The position numbers and the translations under genes were made by a program. A stretch of 64,000 bases of DNA from Isoetes taiwanensis (taxonomy: Eukaryota > Streptophyta > Lycopodiopsida > Isoetales > Isoetaceae): NCBI GenBank assembly GCA_021234155.1, contig JAJEKV010000004.1, positions 4,032,109 through 4,096,108 of the forward strand, given 5' to 3'. This document shows positions 13,174 to 25,158 of this stretch, one piece after another. Positions within the stretch are counted from its first letter, which is position 1; every line of letters starts with the position of its first letter. The notes under the pieces are model-generated. The model searched no databases, was not told the DNA's origin, and worked only from the letters and a program-made list of their open reading frames with translations.

Positions 13174-14061
13174 TCATAGTCCAGACGCAACCGTGGTACA
13201 TGGGGTGTTGGGGCAATGGGTGCTCGGTTGGCCTGCCAATCTATCTGCAAGAACAGGGGCTGATGGTCGGAGTCTACTTCCTCGTCCCGGCCACCTGTCC
13301 GCATCAGCGGCGAAAGTGATCAAGTGTAGGCATTGCTCGTCTGCTAGCACGTAATCCACCACACTGGTGCCGCCCCCCTGGTTCTCCTGTCTACAAGTGA
13401 AGCGGCTGGAGGACGGCCACTGTGCCAGCCCATTGCAAATGACCAGGTCAAAGATACTGCCCAGCAACAGCAGCTGCCGGCCATACCGTGTCACCTGGCT
13501 GTCATCTGACGCCCTTGGCCAAACCATCTCTGCGGGGTCCATTTGCAACACATCCTCAGCTAGAGGTGCGAATTTTGGGATCTGCTCTGCCCCTGTGCGC
13601 GCATTGAAATCTCCAAGCAACATGACCTTGCCCAATTATGCAGCTTCTTTGTATGTCATCATATAGATCGACATAGGGCTCCCTGCCTCATCCACATCCA
13701 AGCGCGCGTGTGGTAAAAGTTGCTCTCAAAGATGTGGGAAGTAGCAAGCCGCCACAAAAGAGGGCTGCCATCGCCGTTCGCACTTTCGTACCCACGTATC
13801 TGTTGTGCCCATGCTCGCTTTTACACGGGGAGACCGATTGGGCCAAGACCGGCCCGGGTAATAACACGCAATTCCTCCCGTGTCCTCGTTTCCCGGTGCA
13901 CTCATTGAAGGCGGAGTAGTGGTATCTGGCAAATCAGGTAGCCTCGTGACCCAAAGATGTTCCCATGTTTCCATGAGGAAGATAAGGTCCATGTCCATGG
14001 CGACGGAATTGAGACTGTCCCCCTTCTGCCATGGAAAGCCACGGCAATTCCAGGATACCAC
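13174..14061 (-). pseudogene. LINE apurinic endonuclease domain, broken
   Basis: The start MVSWNCRGFPW and LIFLMETWE match the N-terminal motifs of APE-type LINE endonucleases (SWNCRG and the catalytic E in MET/LET). A second frame (13635-13174) has LLGDFNAR, then SQVTRYGRQLL and VVDYVLAD, the D-x-N and later metal-site blocks. The two parts are in different frames, separated by a frameshift near 13.7 kb. The enzyme would nick target DNA for reverse transcription; this copy cannot make it intact. Confidence 0.75.
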
Positions 14062-14104
14062 GCTGAGGCACGATCCCTATTTAGTGGCATGGGATTTTTA
14101 GACT

Positions 14105-15038
14105 CCATGGGATGCCAAGAGAAATAATCTCTGACAGAGATTCGAAGTTCATGAGTGCATTCTGGCAGGATCTCTTCAGCACCATCGGGACGAAATTGTC
14201 GATGAGCACGGCTTATCACCCTCAGACAGATGGGCAGACGGAGCGCACCAATCGGATACTCGAAGATATGTTGCGGAATTATGTCTGGAACAAGCAATCA
14301 AAGTGGGATGACTTCATCTACTTGGTTGAGTTTGCATACAATAGCACCAAGCAAGAGTCATCCCAAATGTCGCCGTTTATGATCAACTACGGCTATCAGT
14401 GCTTGACACCAGACACTTGGCACAACCCTGTGTCCAAGGTAGAAGTATCCCAGCAGATGCTCGCCGAGATGCAACAATTGGTTGAAGAGGTGCGAGGATA
14501 CCTCCTAGCAGCAAGAAGCCGGCAAAAGAGCATAGCTGATCGGCACCGAACAGTAAGGGAGTTCCAAGTAGGGGACAATGTTTGGCTGAAGATAAAGGTC
14601 AAACAAGCAAAGCTCCGCATCGGCAATTGCAAGAAGCTTGCTCCAAGGTGGGCTGGTCCATTCAAAATTGTCAAAAGGGTAGGTAACCAAGCCTACAAAT
14701 TGGACTTACCAGCACACCTCAAGATCCATAGAGTCTTTCACGTAAGTCTCCTAAAGAAACACACTCCTAATCCAGAGGAAGTATTGGAGACACCGAGTTT
14801 ACTGGAATTAACGGACGATCAACTTGAGATTGTTCCTGAGGTTCTTCTCGACCGATCTTATAAGAAGACGAGAAGATCTCAATTTCTCCAATACCTTGTG
14901 AAATGGACGCACTTACCAGTGGAGGACGCTACGTGGGTACTACAATCAGATCTTGAGAAGCAGTACCCACAATTCATGGAGCAATGCAAGGGTCAGCTCG
15001 TCACAGAAGTGGTCGACTCCGAACCGATGGGTGAGTGA
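14105..15038 (+). pseudogene. Ty3/gypsy chromovirus integrase core end and chromodomain
   Basis: An open frame of 308 codons (14112-15038) starts inside an integrase core: ISDRDSKFMSAFW holds the second catalytic Asp and TDGQTERTNRILEDML the Glu. The integrase C-terminal module follows (VGDNVWLKIK, LAPRWAGPFKIVKRVG, HRVFHVSLLKKH), then a chromodomain (PEVLLDRSYKKTRRSQFLQY, LVKWTHLPVEDATWV). The integrase zinc finger, first Asp and everything 5' are missing, cut off at the LINE junction near 14105. A chromodomain places it among plant chromoviruses. The fragment itself has no internal stop. Confidence 0.9.
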
Positions 15039-15659
15039 GGTAACTTAGGAGTCTACTTCCGATGCCACGGAAGTAGTCAGCTTGAGAGAAAAGAGGTCAT
15101 TCAGATGCATAATAGGGAAGCACCTCTAGTCAATGCTTATCACGGGAAGGATCCTTCACGCCTAATTACGGGGAGGACACCAACCTTCACGCAAAAAGCA
15201 ACTACAGGTGTAGGCATGAGCGGCATATAGGCATGATAGGGGCTGTCTCCACGGCCACGATGGAAGAAGCATCCTCTTCCTACGCCGGGAGATTAGTCAC
15301 ACATTCATGTAGATAGGTGGGGTGGTCATCATATAACCAAAATTTTTAATAATTCAAATGGTACTAACGTAGTGTCAACCTGCAGGCCAATAAAACGATG
15401 AAGCGGCAGGAGGTTGCACTACAAGAACTTGTAGCATATGTAGTGAATAAATGCTATACTATAGTAAATGTTGAAATAAGGCGTAAATTAAAGGCCTTAC
15501 TATGTGGAAATTATAAACAATGCAATTATAATTTTAAGTATTATCTTATAATAATTGTGTTAATTACATGTGTCGGAAGAGTCCGATAAGCTGTATGCAG
15601 GTTTCCAAGGTGGGGAGACTCATGATGCTGCGGACAGCATCAATCCAAGGTGGGGAGAA
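15039..15659 (+). other. Spacer between pol and 3' LTR, with doubled polypurine tract
   Basis: The non-coding end of the chromovirus. The polypurine tract AAGGTGGGGAGAA (15647-15659) directly precedes the LTR start. A second almost identical word, CCAAGGTGGGGAGACT, lies about 44 bases upstream (15604-15619). Confidence 0.75.
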
Positions 15660-17050
15660 TGTGACGTTCCAGAATAATATACGGTATGAATACGTATATT
15701 ATACTGACACGTCACTAGTACATGTCGACTCAGACGACATGACGACATGTACACATCGACCATAAAGGGGTAGTACCCTAGGGTACAACCCTGTGAACCA
15801 TTATATTGCACATGTTAAGGCCACATGTGAATATAATATCCTTTTGCCATGTGGCAATAGGCCATTGACCAAAAAGGGCCCAGCCCTAAATTCGTGGGGA
15901 TAAAGGGGCATAAACCCTAAAAGGGAAACCCTTTCGGTTTCCAGCCCCTATAGGTCAGATTGGAGCAGCATTGGACGCCATCTCGCCTGAAGAGTAGCAG
16001 AGGAACCGGAATTCCTAAGTCGCAGCTCGATCCAAGCCAGCAGTCTCGAGATCCAGCAACATGGACGCCTTCAGAGGAATGGGAGCCAACCAAGAAGCCG
16101 GTTAGTGGTTGATCCGATAGTTAGATCCGAGTTTTCAGCCCTCATCCCATAGGATTAGTATTCATTCTTAGCTATAGGCGACCCCTACAGCCTAAGAATG
16201 ATAGATACTAACAAAGGAACCTAACCATGTATGATTAGGTAGATTAGAATAGATGTATTCTATTGTTTTAGTTCTGTTGTGATGATGTTTGACATTCTAT
16301 GCGCCACTCTTGTGTATTGGGAAGGGGGGTAGAGACCCAGAGCCCAAGTAGTTGTATGATCATAGTTTTAGCCCATTAATTCCCAACCACGCGGCACGTG
16401 CATAAGAGCCCGCCTGGGCCGTGGGTGGCGGAGCTAGACCGGCCGACAAGGGAGGGCTTGTCTAATCACGGTTGATCCCGCTGGCGCGTAACGACGGCCG
16501 GGGAACGCTGTGAGCTAGGCCTAATACCCTGGCACTGCGTGAGGGCGGGGTATGGGCTCGACACTTTCGTGGGGTGATCGTCATCTTCCGGTGAGTTCAA
16601 GTCGATACTGAACAGCAAAGGGCTTCTAGCCCGTCAGAATTAGCATGAACCTTCGAGGAGAGTGATCTCCTCGCCTCATCGGGGCTGGGGAGATGCAACC
16701 CGGTAGTAGTAGCCCCTCGGCTATTTAATGGGGGGGCTACGGTGGGGCTCCAATACTTTTCAGCCTATCGCAAAAGTATGCACAGGGAGGGGCGGATGGA
16801 GTGGACTACCCAGCGGCCATGTTCCTATGCCACCCAAATCCATTTGCCATGAATTACATGCGCATTGCTATCTGGAGACCCCAAACTGTCAGTCGATCCC
16901 CATGAGTCTGAGCCTGGGTAGGATCTTCCCTATGTTATGTTGATGGACTGAGGTGTGATGCAGCTATTGTGATATGGTGGACCACCCTTCGAGGTGGGTA
17001 TGTTATTATTGCTTGATGTCATGTGCTCATGTTTTGTTTACGCTTCCAAT
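15660..17050 (+). repeat. 3' LTR of the chromovirus (right end uncertain)
   Basis: The LTR starts TGTGACGTTCC immediately after the polypurine tract, as in other plant chromoviruses. It includes TATA-like words and C-rich leader-like DNA. No matching 5' LTR is in the window, so the right border is a guess; it must lie before 17264, where LINE homology begins. Confidence 0.55.
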
Positions 17051-17263
17051 GCTAGGTCGATCCCGAGGGAGACGGGATAAATGACACGTCCATTCTACCC
17101 CTTCGGGTTCTTGGCCACCATCGAGGGCCCGATGTTAGGTGGACGGCCTCACATCGCAGGCGAATCTTTGCTTTGAGGGATGATCTCCAGTTTGTATACG
17201 ATCGGGGCATCGTATATGAGCGGGAACGTCCATCGATTCTGATTTTGCCGCGGATTGTTGTCG

Positions 17264-19514
17264 TTTGATGCGAGTGCAAGGAACACAAAGCGGCTCCGCC
17301 AAGTCACGAGACCACGCTACGCGCCCACATGCGGTCAAGGATGCCGCATCTTCCTTAAAGCTAAGAAAGCCGGTACATTGCGGCGCATCAAAGGGAAATG
17401 TTTTACCTCTGGAGCGTCATCCCGGGACCCCGGGCGAAGGGTTCTTAGAAAGCCGCGACAGCCCACGGGGAATATCACTCCCGGCGGTGGAGACAATACT
17501 TGCAACAGCTATCTCGACCCTCGGGGTGCACATGCGGCATTACCCCTTGCAAGAAGGCCCGGTCTTTGGAAATCGCAGTCGGGACGTGGAACAAGGCTTG
17601 CGGCGTCTTGCCAATGGGAAAGCCCCGGACTTGGATGGCATGCGGCGAGAATTGCTTAAGTGGGCAGGGCCGCCTATAATACCGATGCGACCGCCTTGTT
17701 CAACAAGGCATTACGGGGAAGGTTTTTCCGCTGCGGTGGACCAATAGCGAGTTGTTCCCATATATAAGGCAGGTGACCCAAAGCGCCCCGACCAATTATC
17801 GAACAATCATGGTCAGATTCGGTGTTTGCAAAATTGCTTCTTTGGGATTCTCGAGCGGCGGTTGAATTTGGGCAGAGGCGGCAGAGGGGGGCCCTCACCC
17901 AGCGGGATTCGAACCGGCACTCAACCATTGACCACATCTTCACGTTACGAACTCGATTGAAGACTGGCCAGAACCGCCGTCGGGATCTATATTGTTGCTT
18001 TGTGGATTTTCGCGAAGGCATTTGACACCGGTGCCTCGGGAAAAACTATGGGCAAGACCGCAATGTTGGAGGTTTCTGTAGATTTGCAGAATGCGGTGTA
18101 CCAAAGCTATCTGAAAGATGCTCGGGTCGGTTGCAGCGAACAAAGCCAACCATTTGATAGCGAAGATCGGGGTTCGCCAAGGATGCCCTCTCTCTCCAAC
18201 ATTGTTTGGGCTTTACATTGATCAATTGGAGAGCCGGCTTTGGCGATAATGGGGGCGATGGAGCTCACCTTCTCTATCGAGATCATCGGGCGGTTAATAT
18301 ATGCTGATGATGTGGACCTCCTAGCTTACACACCAGCGGACATGCAACGACATCTCGATGCCCCGACACACGATCGCCAAGCGACCGATATGCTGGCGTC
18401 AACCCGCCAAGACTAAGGTGGTTTTTCATATCATCTTCACGTCACCGAGGGTCCCCTCAACCGATTCATCGAGACCAAAATGTGGAAGTTGCATCCACAT
18501 ACAAATATTTGGGAGTGGAGTTTCCTTCTACTATGCACCGGGACACATCCATACGGCTCACGAAAGTGACGGCGAGCTGGAAGGCACTATATGCAATGCA
18601 AAACAATAGTTATAGAGCGGAGTTGTATGATTGGGCCCATCGGTCCACGCTGTTCAAGGTCTTAGTGGAGCTTTGTCCTTTTATAAGGGGGTGGAAGTAT
18701 GGGGCCCGGTAAGAGTATCACTTGCTACTTGGAATGACTTGGAGCAGGTCCGTAAAGCCTTCTTAGTACGAAAGCACTAGGGGTGAAGTCCACAGTCCCA
18801 TATCAAATTCTCTGCAGGAGGCGAGGATTCTTGCCTCTTGAGAGGGCGGCCCTTGATCGCCACATTGTCTATTTTGAGAAGATGGTCAATATGGACGATG
18901 CTCGTCTCCTAAAACTAGCTTATATCATGGCAATGGAGCCCTTAACGCCTCAAGGCCCTGCTGGAGGGAAAAGAGAGCTCAATGGTTGGCTAGATGGAAT
19001 GTGCGGAGAAAGGTGCATACATGTGCAACAGAGGCGATCGCCATAGCTTGAGGCAATATCTTGACGATTGCTTCCTCAGCAAGTTTTGGGATGCCAATGC
19101 CCTTGAACAGTCAAGGCAAAGACACTACCGGCGCCACATAAATCCCACATTGGAGCGAGGGCCCAATGCTACTGCGTACCCACTTGCCCATGAAAAGGCG
19201 TGACTCATTGCCTCCATTCGCCGCGGGGGCACATCATCTTCAATTGAGACGGCGGATGGATTGGTGAGCCACGCCGGGACAGCTCTGTCAATCTGCGCCA
19301 AATGAGAATCATTGAGGATGAATCTCATACCCTTCAAAGTTGCCCGACATATGATCAAATTCGGACCGCGATATCTTTGAGTTGGTCGGGCCGGCCGGCC
19401 GTTACATGTGACATTGAGCACAGCATCCGTACGGGTGTTGGGATCATATCTTCAGGAGGTTATGGACATGCGAGATCAGCTATGTCCTCGGGCACACACT
19501 TGACATGTATATAA
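17264..19514 (+). pseudogene. LINE RT and C-terminal zinc region, broken
   Basis: Recognisable blocks in order: LRRLANGKAPDLDGM and ELLKWAGP (RT N-terminal), HSTIDHIFTLRTRL near 17920, a VDF..AF motif near 18000, a GVRQGCPLS-like block near 18170, YADDVDLLAYTPADMQRHL near 18300 with the intact catalytic YADD, VEVASTYKYLGVEFPSTM near 18485, and RMRIIEDESHTLQSCPTYDQ near 19310, part of a Cys/His-rich end. The frame changes several times between blocks. It is a dead copy although the palm motif survives. Confidence 0.75.
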
Positions 19515-19698
19515 ACATTGATGTATACTTGTACAGTTTGACAGCATTCTTATTACTGCCACGGTTTTTCCCTCGAAAACCCTTCGGGGCGGGGGTTTTT
19601 TAACCCGGACAGTAATAAGTTTGATGCGCTCCTTATGGGTCCCATAGGCCGATTGGCCTCAGTGGACGATAAAAAATCATTCTCATTCTCATTCTTCC
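17264..19698 (+). mobile_element. Sense LINE, 5'-truncated
   Basis: Homology to the antisense LINE at 60.8-64 kb begins at GATGCGAGTGCAAGGAACAC (17268) and runs through the linker, RT, C-terminal domain and 3' UTR to the 3' box (19635-19674) and an ATTCTC-rich tail (19675-19698). The 3' UTR is nearly the same as 60821-61175 reversed, so these two copies are one subfamily. Numerous frameshifts break the coding region. The endonuclease is absent through 5' truncation. Confidence 0.8.
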
Positions 19699-20046
19699 AT
19701 TTTACACAGTTGATCTTCTAGCTAGACCAATTCTATAGATTCGGCGAGTTGCAACAAAACAACTCTCAACCTAATATTTATCCTAACCTCATATTTATCG
19801 CCTGTCTACTAGATGAGCAGGATGGAAGATTGATCTTCCCTTTCCTATTATTGTGGAATGATCATATTGCAATTTCTTCTAAAATATGGAACATAAATTT
19901 GTATTATAGGTATACTAGGCATAACATTCTTCTAGGTGTAATAAACCTCAAACCAAGGAGTATTGTATCCTGATCAAAATAAAAAATGTGGCATTACAAG
20001 ATCATTTCGGTAGGAGATCTGTCAAATGCTTACTGCTTCACATCTA
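19699..20046. other. AT-rich spacer
   Basis: No gene recognised between the LINE tail and the next isolated LINE 3' box. Confidence 0.4.
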
Positions 20047-20235
20047 CTGTTGGGTCCCATAGACCAATTGGCCTCCGTAGAGGATCATCCTAACCTATCC
20101 TATCCTATCATATCCTATCCTATCCCTGTCCTATCCTATTCTATTCTATTCTTTAATTACATAATTATGCAATATTCTATTCTTTTAGGGGAAGATAAAA
20201 ATATATGTCCACGGGAACCCAATCGGGCCATGAGA
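20047..20235. repeat. Two convergent LINE-type 3' boxes
   Basis: A plus-strand box TGGGTCCCATAGACCAATTG (20051 onward) is followed by a CTATCC/TATTC-like tail to about 20155. A minus-strand box (GTCCACGGGAACCCAATCGG, 20207-20226) faces it. Almost no LINE body is attached to either, so they are heavily truncated copies or SINEs with the same tail. Confidence 0.65.
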
Positions 20236-21243
20236 AGGGAACAGATTAAAAGGGCATGAGACCAAACAGACCTCGGGAGCTATGAACAATAATAAATCAT
20301 AACAGTAATAAAAAAAAGAAAAGAAAATAGTGAAACAAAACAAAATGAATTTGGGAAGCACAGGACTATGCAGAAACTATCCATGGGCGAGGTGGCCACT
20401 AATCTCGAATGATAGCCTGATCTCCTCTATATATGGTTCACTTTCGTTGTAAGTGAGTCTCGTGCACACAACACAATTCTTCTTTTCGCTTGCAGAGTTG
20501 TGTTGGGGTCAGATCTCCTTCGATGGAGAACGTGGTCCCTTTGAGATTATTTCCATGTCGTAAGATATGCAGCATGGAAATGGCATCTCAAAAATAGACT
20601 AAGAGGTGACAAGGCCGGTCAGGCTGTGCTGCTCCAACCTAACATGCTAGGAGGATGCCATCCACCTGTATAGAAGATGAATCTACTGTTGTCATTGAAA
20701 CGAGAATTGAAAAAGTTTATTAGGAGGATAGACATACAAGTTTACCATTACCATTTGTGTACTGCTTGAAGAACCAACTAATTTTGTTATGATGTTGAGT
20801 GTATTGCATGGAATTGGAAATATTTGGGTGTTGGATGTTCTTATCAACAAGCACATGCTAAAGTCATGCGAAAAGACACATGCTGAAATGGATAATGCAA
20901 GTAAGTCATGTTCGATTTAAGCATGTGCTTGCAGTCATGTTTACTTGTTTAATTAAAGACTTTATTTAATGCTTATTTGTAGAGCATTGTCCTTTCTTTA
21001 GTGCTTCATAAATCAGATACGTTTGATGTGGTCTTAATTGCAATATTTGTTCAGATTTAGAAGCACATGTTGAATTCATGCCAAATAAGGCACATGCTGA
21101 ATTCATGCCAAACTAGATACACGCTGAAATTGGACATTGTGAAAGTAGTCATATTTAACTCGAATATGTTATTTTATATGTTTGTTTGTGGGATTTTTCT
21201 TTTGTTAGAAGAAGAGAGTTGAGAAAAAAAGGAAGGAAAACTA
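20236..21243. other. Intergenic DNA without recognised gene
   Basis: AT-rich DNA. Short direct repeats of acatgctgaa-type words occur at 20860-21130 (aagcacatgctgaattcatg). No coding domain was found. Confidence 0.4.
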
Positions 21244-22460
21244 AAACAAGAGAATTGAATTGGATTTTATCATCTAGGAAGACAAAAAGGTCTATAGGAC
21301 CTATACAAAGAGACACACCAAGCCCATTCTTGCGAGAAAATTGAACCCACCCCCTCCCTCCCTCCCCCAAACAAAGGTTTTAAGGGAAAAACCTTAATAG
21401 TAATAGGCTCGCTTGTCAAGAACCTCCAAGATGAAGGATGATAATGCTATTACTGCAGGTGTATGGAGGAGCAAATGTAATGACACATTACATGTAATCG
21501 AATCAACACCTGGAAAATCTAAAGAGTATAGCATTCATCTTTAATTACTCCCATCTAGCAATATTCACATATCAGTCTTCACATTCCTCTCGACCCCATC
21601 TGCAGGTTTCAATTCTGAGGCAGTCTGCCACAAATGGATGCAATTGGCCTACGTCTCTTCATAGGTAGGGCCATGGGCGAGTGAGAGATTGGTTTGGCTT
21701 CTGTAGTGTGTTGTTGTGACCTTTTCCAAAGCTCCAAATCTTCAAAACTAACTGCACTTCTCACACAGGTCAATAGGAGTCGTGGATAGTATCATTCTCT
21801 TTCTGAAGGATTAATAAAGTATATGCCTCCAATCGTAGTAAACTTCTGATAGTTGGATCTAACCATCCATGTCCTACTAGGTTTATCATAGCTAAACTTC
21901 TTAGGGAAATCGTGTAGATAATTGAGTATTCTCTTTATTTTTAGATGCATTTATCTCGAAGAAAATTGTTTTGTTATTCTTGCTTTTTAACTGTCCACGC
22001 CCATACCTTCTCGATAGTATACATCTTGTTGCATTGGGAGATGCACAACCAATCCAGTGACATGAAGAAACTGTTGTTGTATTTCATATGAGAGGATTCT
22101 CCATGATACTTCAGAAACTGTGCATTCAAGAATTGCTCAACATCATCATAGTTTATGGTGGGTGCCCTGCTAGAAGATGCACTATCACTCGCCACCTCTA
22201 AGTCCACATTGATCATATCCGGCCCTTTACTTGTACAGATATTTAATGGCCTTTACAGCAGCACATACCTCAACATTGATATGGCACTTGAGGTACAATA
22301 AGCCAAGAATTATATGACACGATCCATCTGTTGCCTAATCTATATCCCCTTTTTTCACCTTTTGGCCATTCTTCAGTACAACGGATATATGTCAATAACA
22401 GTTGTCTCATCTAAAAATGCATGTGGGTAACATTTTGTACACTTACCATCCTGCATGCAC
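21244..22460 (-). repeat. Tandem unit U1, LINE-related
   Basis: The unit opens with a diverged antisense LINE 3' box (about 21263-21302) and the ttttaagggaaaaacctta motif of the LINE 3' UTR. On the minus strand it encodes a diverged C-terminal Cys/His region. The rest includes a conserved short frame (21974-22216) with DLEVASDSASSSRAPT of unknown role. It repeats as U2 and U3 at about 1.1-kb spacing and ends with gcatgcactattcgggacc. Confidence 0.7.
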
Positions 22461-23115
22461 TATTCGGGACCCCCCTCCCCCTCCCCCCCTCCCCAAAAAA
22501 AAACCCCCTTCCGGAGAGCTTTTAAGGGAAAAACCTTAATAGTAATAGGCTCGCTTGTTAAGATCAACACACGCTCGAATCGTCACACACATGGAAAATC
22601 TGAAGTGTATAGCATTCATCTTCAATTGCTCCCATCTAGCAATATTCACATATCAGTTTTCACATTCCTCTCGACCCCATCTGCAGGTTCCAATTCTGAG
22701 GCAGTCTGTTACGAATGGACGCAATTGTTCTATGTCTCTTCATGGGCAGGGCCATGGGAAAGTGCGAGATTGGTTTGGCTTCTGTAGTGTGTTATTTTGA
22801 CCTTTTTCCAACGCTCCAAATCTTCAAAACTAACTGCACCTGTCACACAGATCAATAGGAGTCATAGATAGTATCATTCTCTTTCTGAAGGATTAACAAA
22901 GTATATGCGTCCAATCATAGGAGACTTCTGATTGTTGGATCTAACCATCTATGTCCTACTGGGTTTATCATAGCTAAACTTTTTAGGAAAATCGTGTAGA
23001 TAATTGAATAGTCTCTTTATTTCCAGATGCATTTATCTCGAAGAAAGGTGTTTTGTTATTCTTGCTTTTTAACTGTCCACGCCCATACCTTCTCGATAAT
23101 ATACATCTTGTTGCA
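22461..23115 (-). repeat. Tandem unit U2, left part
   Basis: Follows U1 base for base with small changes (for example tagcattcatcttcaattgc and tctcgaccccatctgcaggt) up to ATACATCTTGTTGCA at 23115. Here the Helitron terminus interrupts it; the unit resumes at 27491. Confidence 0.75.
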
Positions 23116-23224
23116 CTAGTACCAATGCCCAGCGTTGCTGGGCAATCGTTGAAAACCTGTAAGTTTGGGTTATGCTTCATGTTTTATTTCATTTGTGCCC
23201 CTCTCTTAAAAACCTATAACTTGA

Positions 23225-23430
23225 GGTTATGCATCACTTTTGCTTTCAATGGTAGCCTTCCTTCCTCCCACACGGGGGGTTTTTCCATCCCAGTGGTAGA
23301 GACACATTGTACAGGGTTTCTGTGGTTTTATTTTGTGTTTGGAAACTTTCCGCTATATTGTAAAACCATCTCATAGGCCAGTTTGTCTCCGTGGACGTTA
23401 AAATATACTTCCTTCCTTCCTTCCTTCTTA
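23225..23430 (+). repeat. LINE/SINE-type 3' box with TTCC tail
   Basis: CTCATAGGCCAGTTTGTCTC then GTGGACGTTAAAATA (23371-23405) followed by (TTCC)n resembles the LINE 3' box. The preceding 150 bases contain a cacggggggtttttccatcc word like the LINE 3' UTR. Lies inside the Helitron. Confidence 0.55.
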
Positions 23431-23519
23431 ATGCCTGAGCAAAAAAAGAATTAAATAAAAGGGAACTACACAAACGGTGAGGTAAAAGGATTGAAAAAAA
23501 GAACAAATATGTAGCATAA

Positions 23520-23850
23520 TAACAGGGGGTTTTCTTTGTGTTTTTGTACGCTTTTCACTAAGGTTTTCCTATGATTTCGTGATGTATTCAAATGGATGTA
23601 CTAATGTGTACATCTAGAGTGCACCATTTCTGAGCCATTATTTTAGCCTTTTTTTTTTCAATGGTCAACAACCAATGGCTCACAACAAAAGCCCTTTTTT
23701 TTTTGTGTGTGTGGTGCATAATGGGCACATGAAGGGCCATTGATTTTAGCCTTTTTTTTTTTCAATGATCAACAACCAATGGCTCACAACAAAAGCCCTC
23801 TTTTTGTGTGTGTGGTGCATAATGGGCACATGAAGGGCTTGAAGGGCACG
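23520..23850. repeat. Dispersed repeat plus 106-bp tandem duplication
   Basis: Bases 23520-23660 resemble 56330-56470 (ggggttttctttgtgttttt, tctagagtgcacc). Immediately after, a unit containing caacaaccaatggctcacaa and ggtgcataatgggcacatga occurs twice, at 23646-23751 and 23752-23850. Confidence 0.7.
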
Positions 23851-23929
23851 TGTAGTGCAGTTTCCCTGCCGGCAACACATTTCTTATTATAACTTTTGAG
23901 CCAGAGCTCTGTTTGAGATGATTTTTATT

Positions 23930-24925
23930 GCCTTGGAAAGCTCTCTCCGAGATCTTTTTGATAGTGTATGATATAGATATGTTTGGTTAAGTTATCTATG
24001 CTAAAACAACAATTTTTTGATCGGGTTTGGTAGGCTTTCACATCCTACCAGCTGATTAATACAGGATTGCGCTATTGGATATTGTTTTATGGCTCATTCC
24101 GAATGAAGCTTGCAAAAAATTACCATGTATTTTTAGATTTTGAGGCAGTTAATAAGTAAATTCCAAGGCTTCTAGATCCTTGTGCTAACAAGCAGAAAAG
24201 TTCCCCACTTTGGTTTCTCACCACAAGAATCCATGGAGGAGGCCAAAGGCTGCTGTTAAATTCCAGTTGAAAAATGTTTGTGCATGGATGTTGCAAACTT
24301 TATGACTTTCAGAATAACTCTATCTTTATGGTAACTTTTACTTATGTTCTATTTGTTTTATTGTGATCAAATTCAAAAGCTACAGGTGATGAAAGCCTCA
24401 AATGAAATCTAGTTTTTTTCTGGTTTGAATTCTAAAATTTTTGTCACACCTGGGGGGGGAGGGAGTGACGTTCCTAAGGCCCCGAAGGGGCCAAAAAATT
24501 TTTTTTGCAGCACAAACCATTAACATCCAATATATAAAAATTAAATCCCCCAACACATAACAACCAACACATAACAACCAACACATAACAACCATTGACA
24601 TTAACAACCAACACATAACTACCATTGACATTAATTAACACAACCATTGGGTCCAACACATTTAAATTAAAATCCCCCTTAAACCCCCTTTGGTTTGGGT
24701 GCATATTCACACGGGGGGTGACGTAGGGCAGCGAGAGCCCTCGTAATTGTATTTTGCACGTACGAAATCAACACTATATAGTATTCCGCTTGAAATTTTA
24801 TAGTATTTTGCGAATCTTGTTATACAGTATAGCAAATTTTGTACTTGCATACCCCACAAACGAGGAACTTTACGTACGGTGTAGATTAAGGAATAAGGGG
24901 TGAATATGCCTATCCAACAAAAATG
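23930..24925. mobile_element. Foldback element, one arm plus centre
   Basis: This stretch is the reverse complement of 59815-60768 with few differences, including the LINE-interrupted outer part, the GGCCCCGAAGGGGCC palindrome, the aacacataacaacc repeats and the central segment with a 75-codon open frame on the minus strand. The second arm present at 59606-59805 is absent here; the copy stops near 24925. Confidence 0.75.
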
Positions 24926-25000
24926 GGAAATCACAATGGCTTTTAAAATGCTTGGTTTAAGTCTCTTACATTTATATGTTGTCTAGCAACATGGGGACCG

Positions 25001-25158
25001 TTACACAAACAATAAACAATTTATGTGTTTATGGGCATATAAAGAATTTTGTTAGTAAGTCCAAAGACTTATGCACGATTTACACAAACAATAAACAATT
25101 TATGTGTTTATGGGCATATAAAAAATTTTATTAGTAAGTCCAAAGACTTTAGCACGAT
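25001..25158. repeat. 79-bp tandem duplication
   Basis: Two head-to-tail copies (25001-25079, 25080-25158) of a unit with acacaaacaataaacaattt and taagtccaaagactt. Lies inside the Helitron. Confidence 0.9.

Larger units (their letters stand above)
10537..14104 (-). mobile_element. Antisense LINE, near full-length but decayed
   Basis: On the minus strand the order is endonuclease (14061 down to about 13174), linker, reverse transcriptase (about 12620-11590), C-terminal region (about 11400-10830), 3' UTR, conserved 3' box (10571-10604) and a microsatellite tail of TATTC units (10537-10562). A microsatellite tail instead of poly(A) separates this LINE family from the L1-type LINEs here. The 5' end lies at about 14104, against a Ty3/gypsy fragment. 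All domains carry frameshifts. Confidence 0.75.

Noticed and set aside
24707-24934. 75-codon conserved gene in the foldback element
   Set aside because: The two copies are too similar for conservation to mean selection; no domain or splice context. Kept only as a finding to test.
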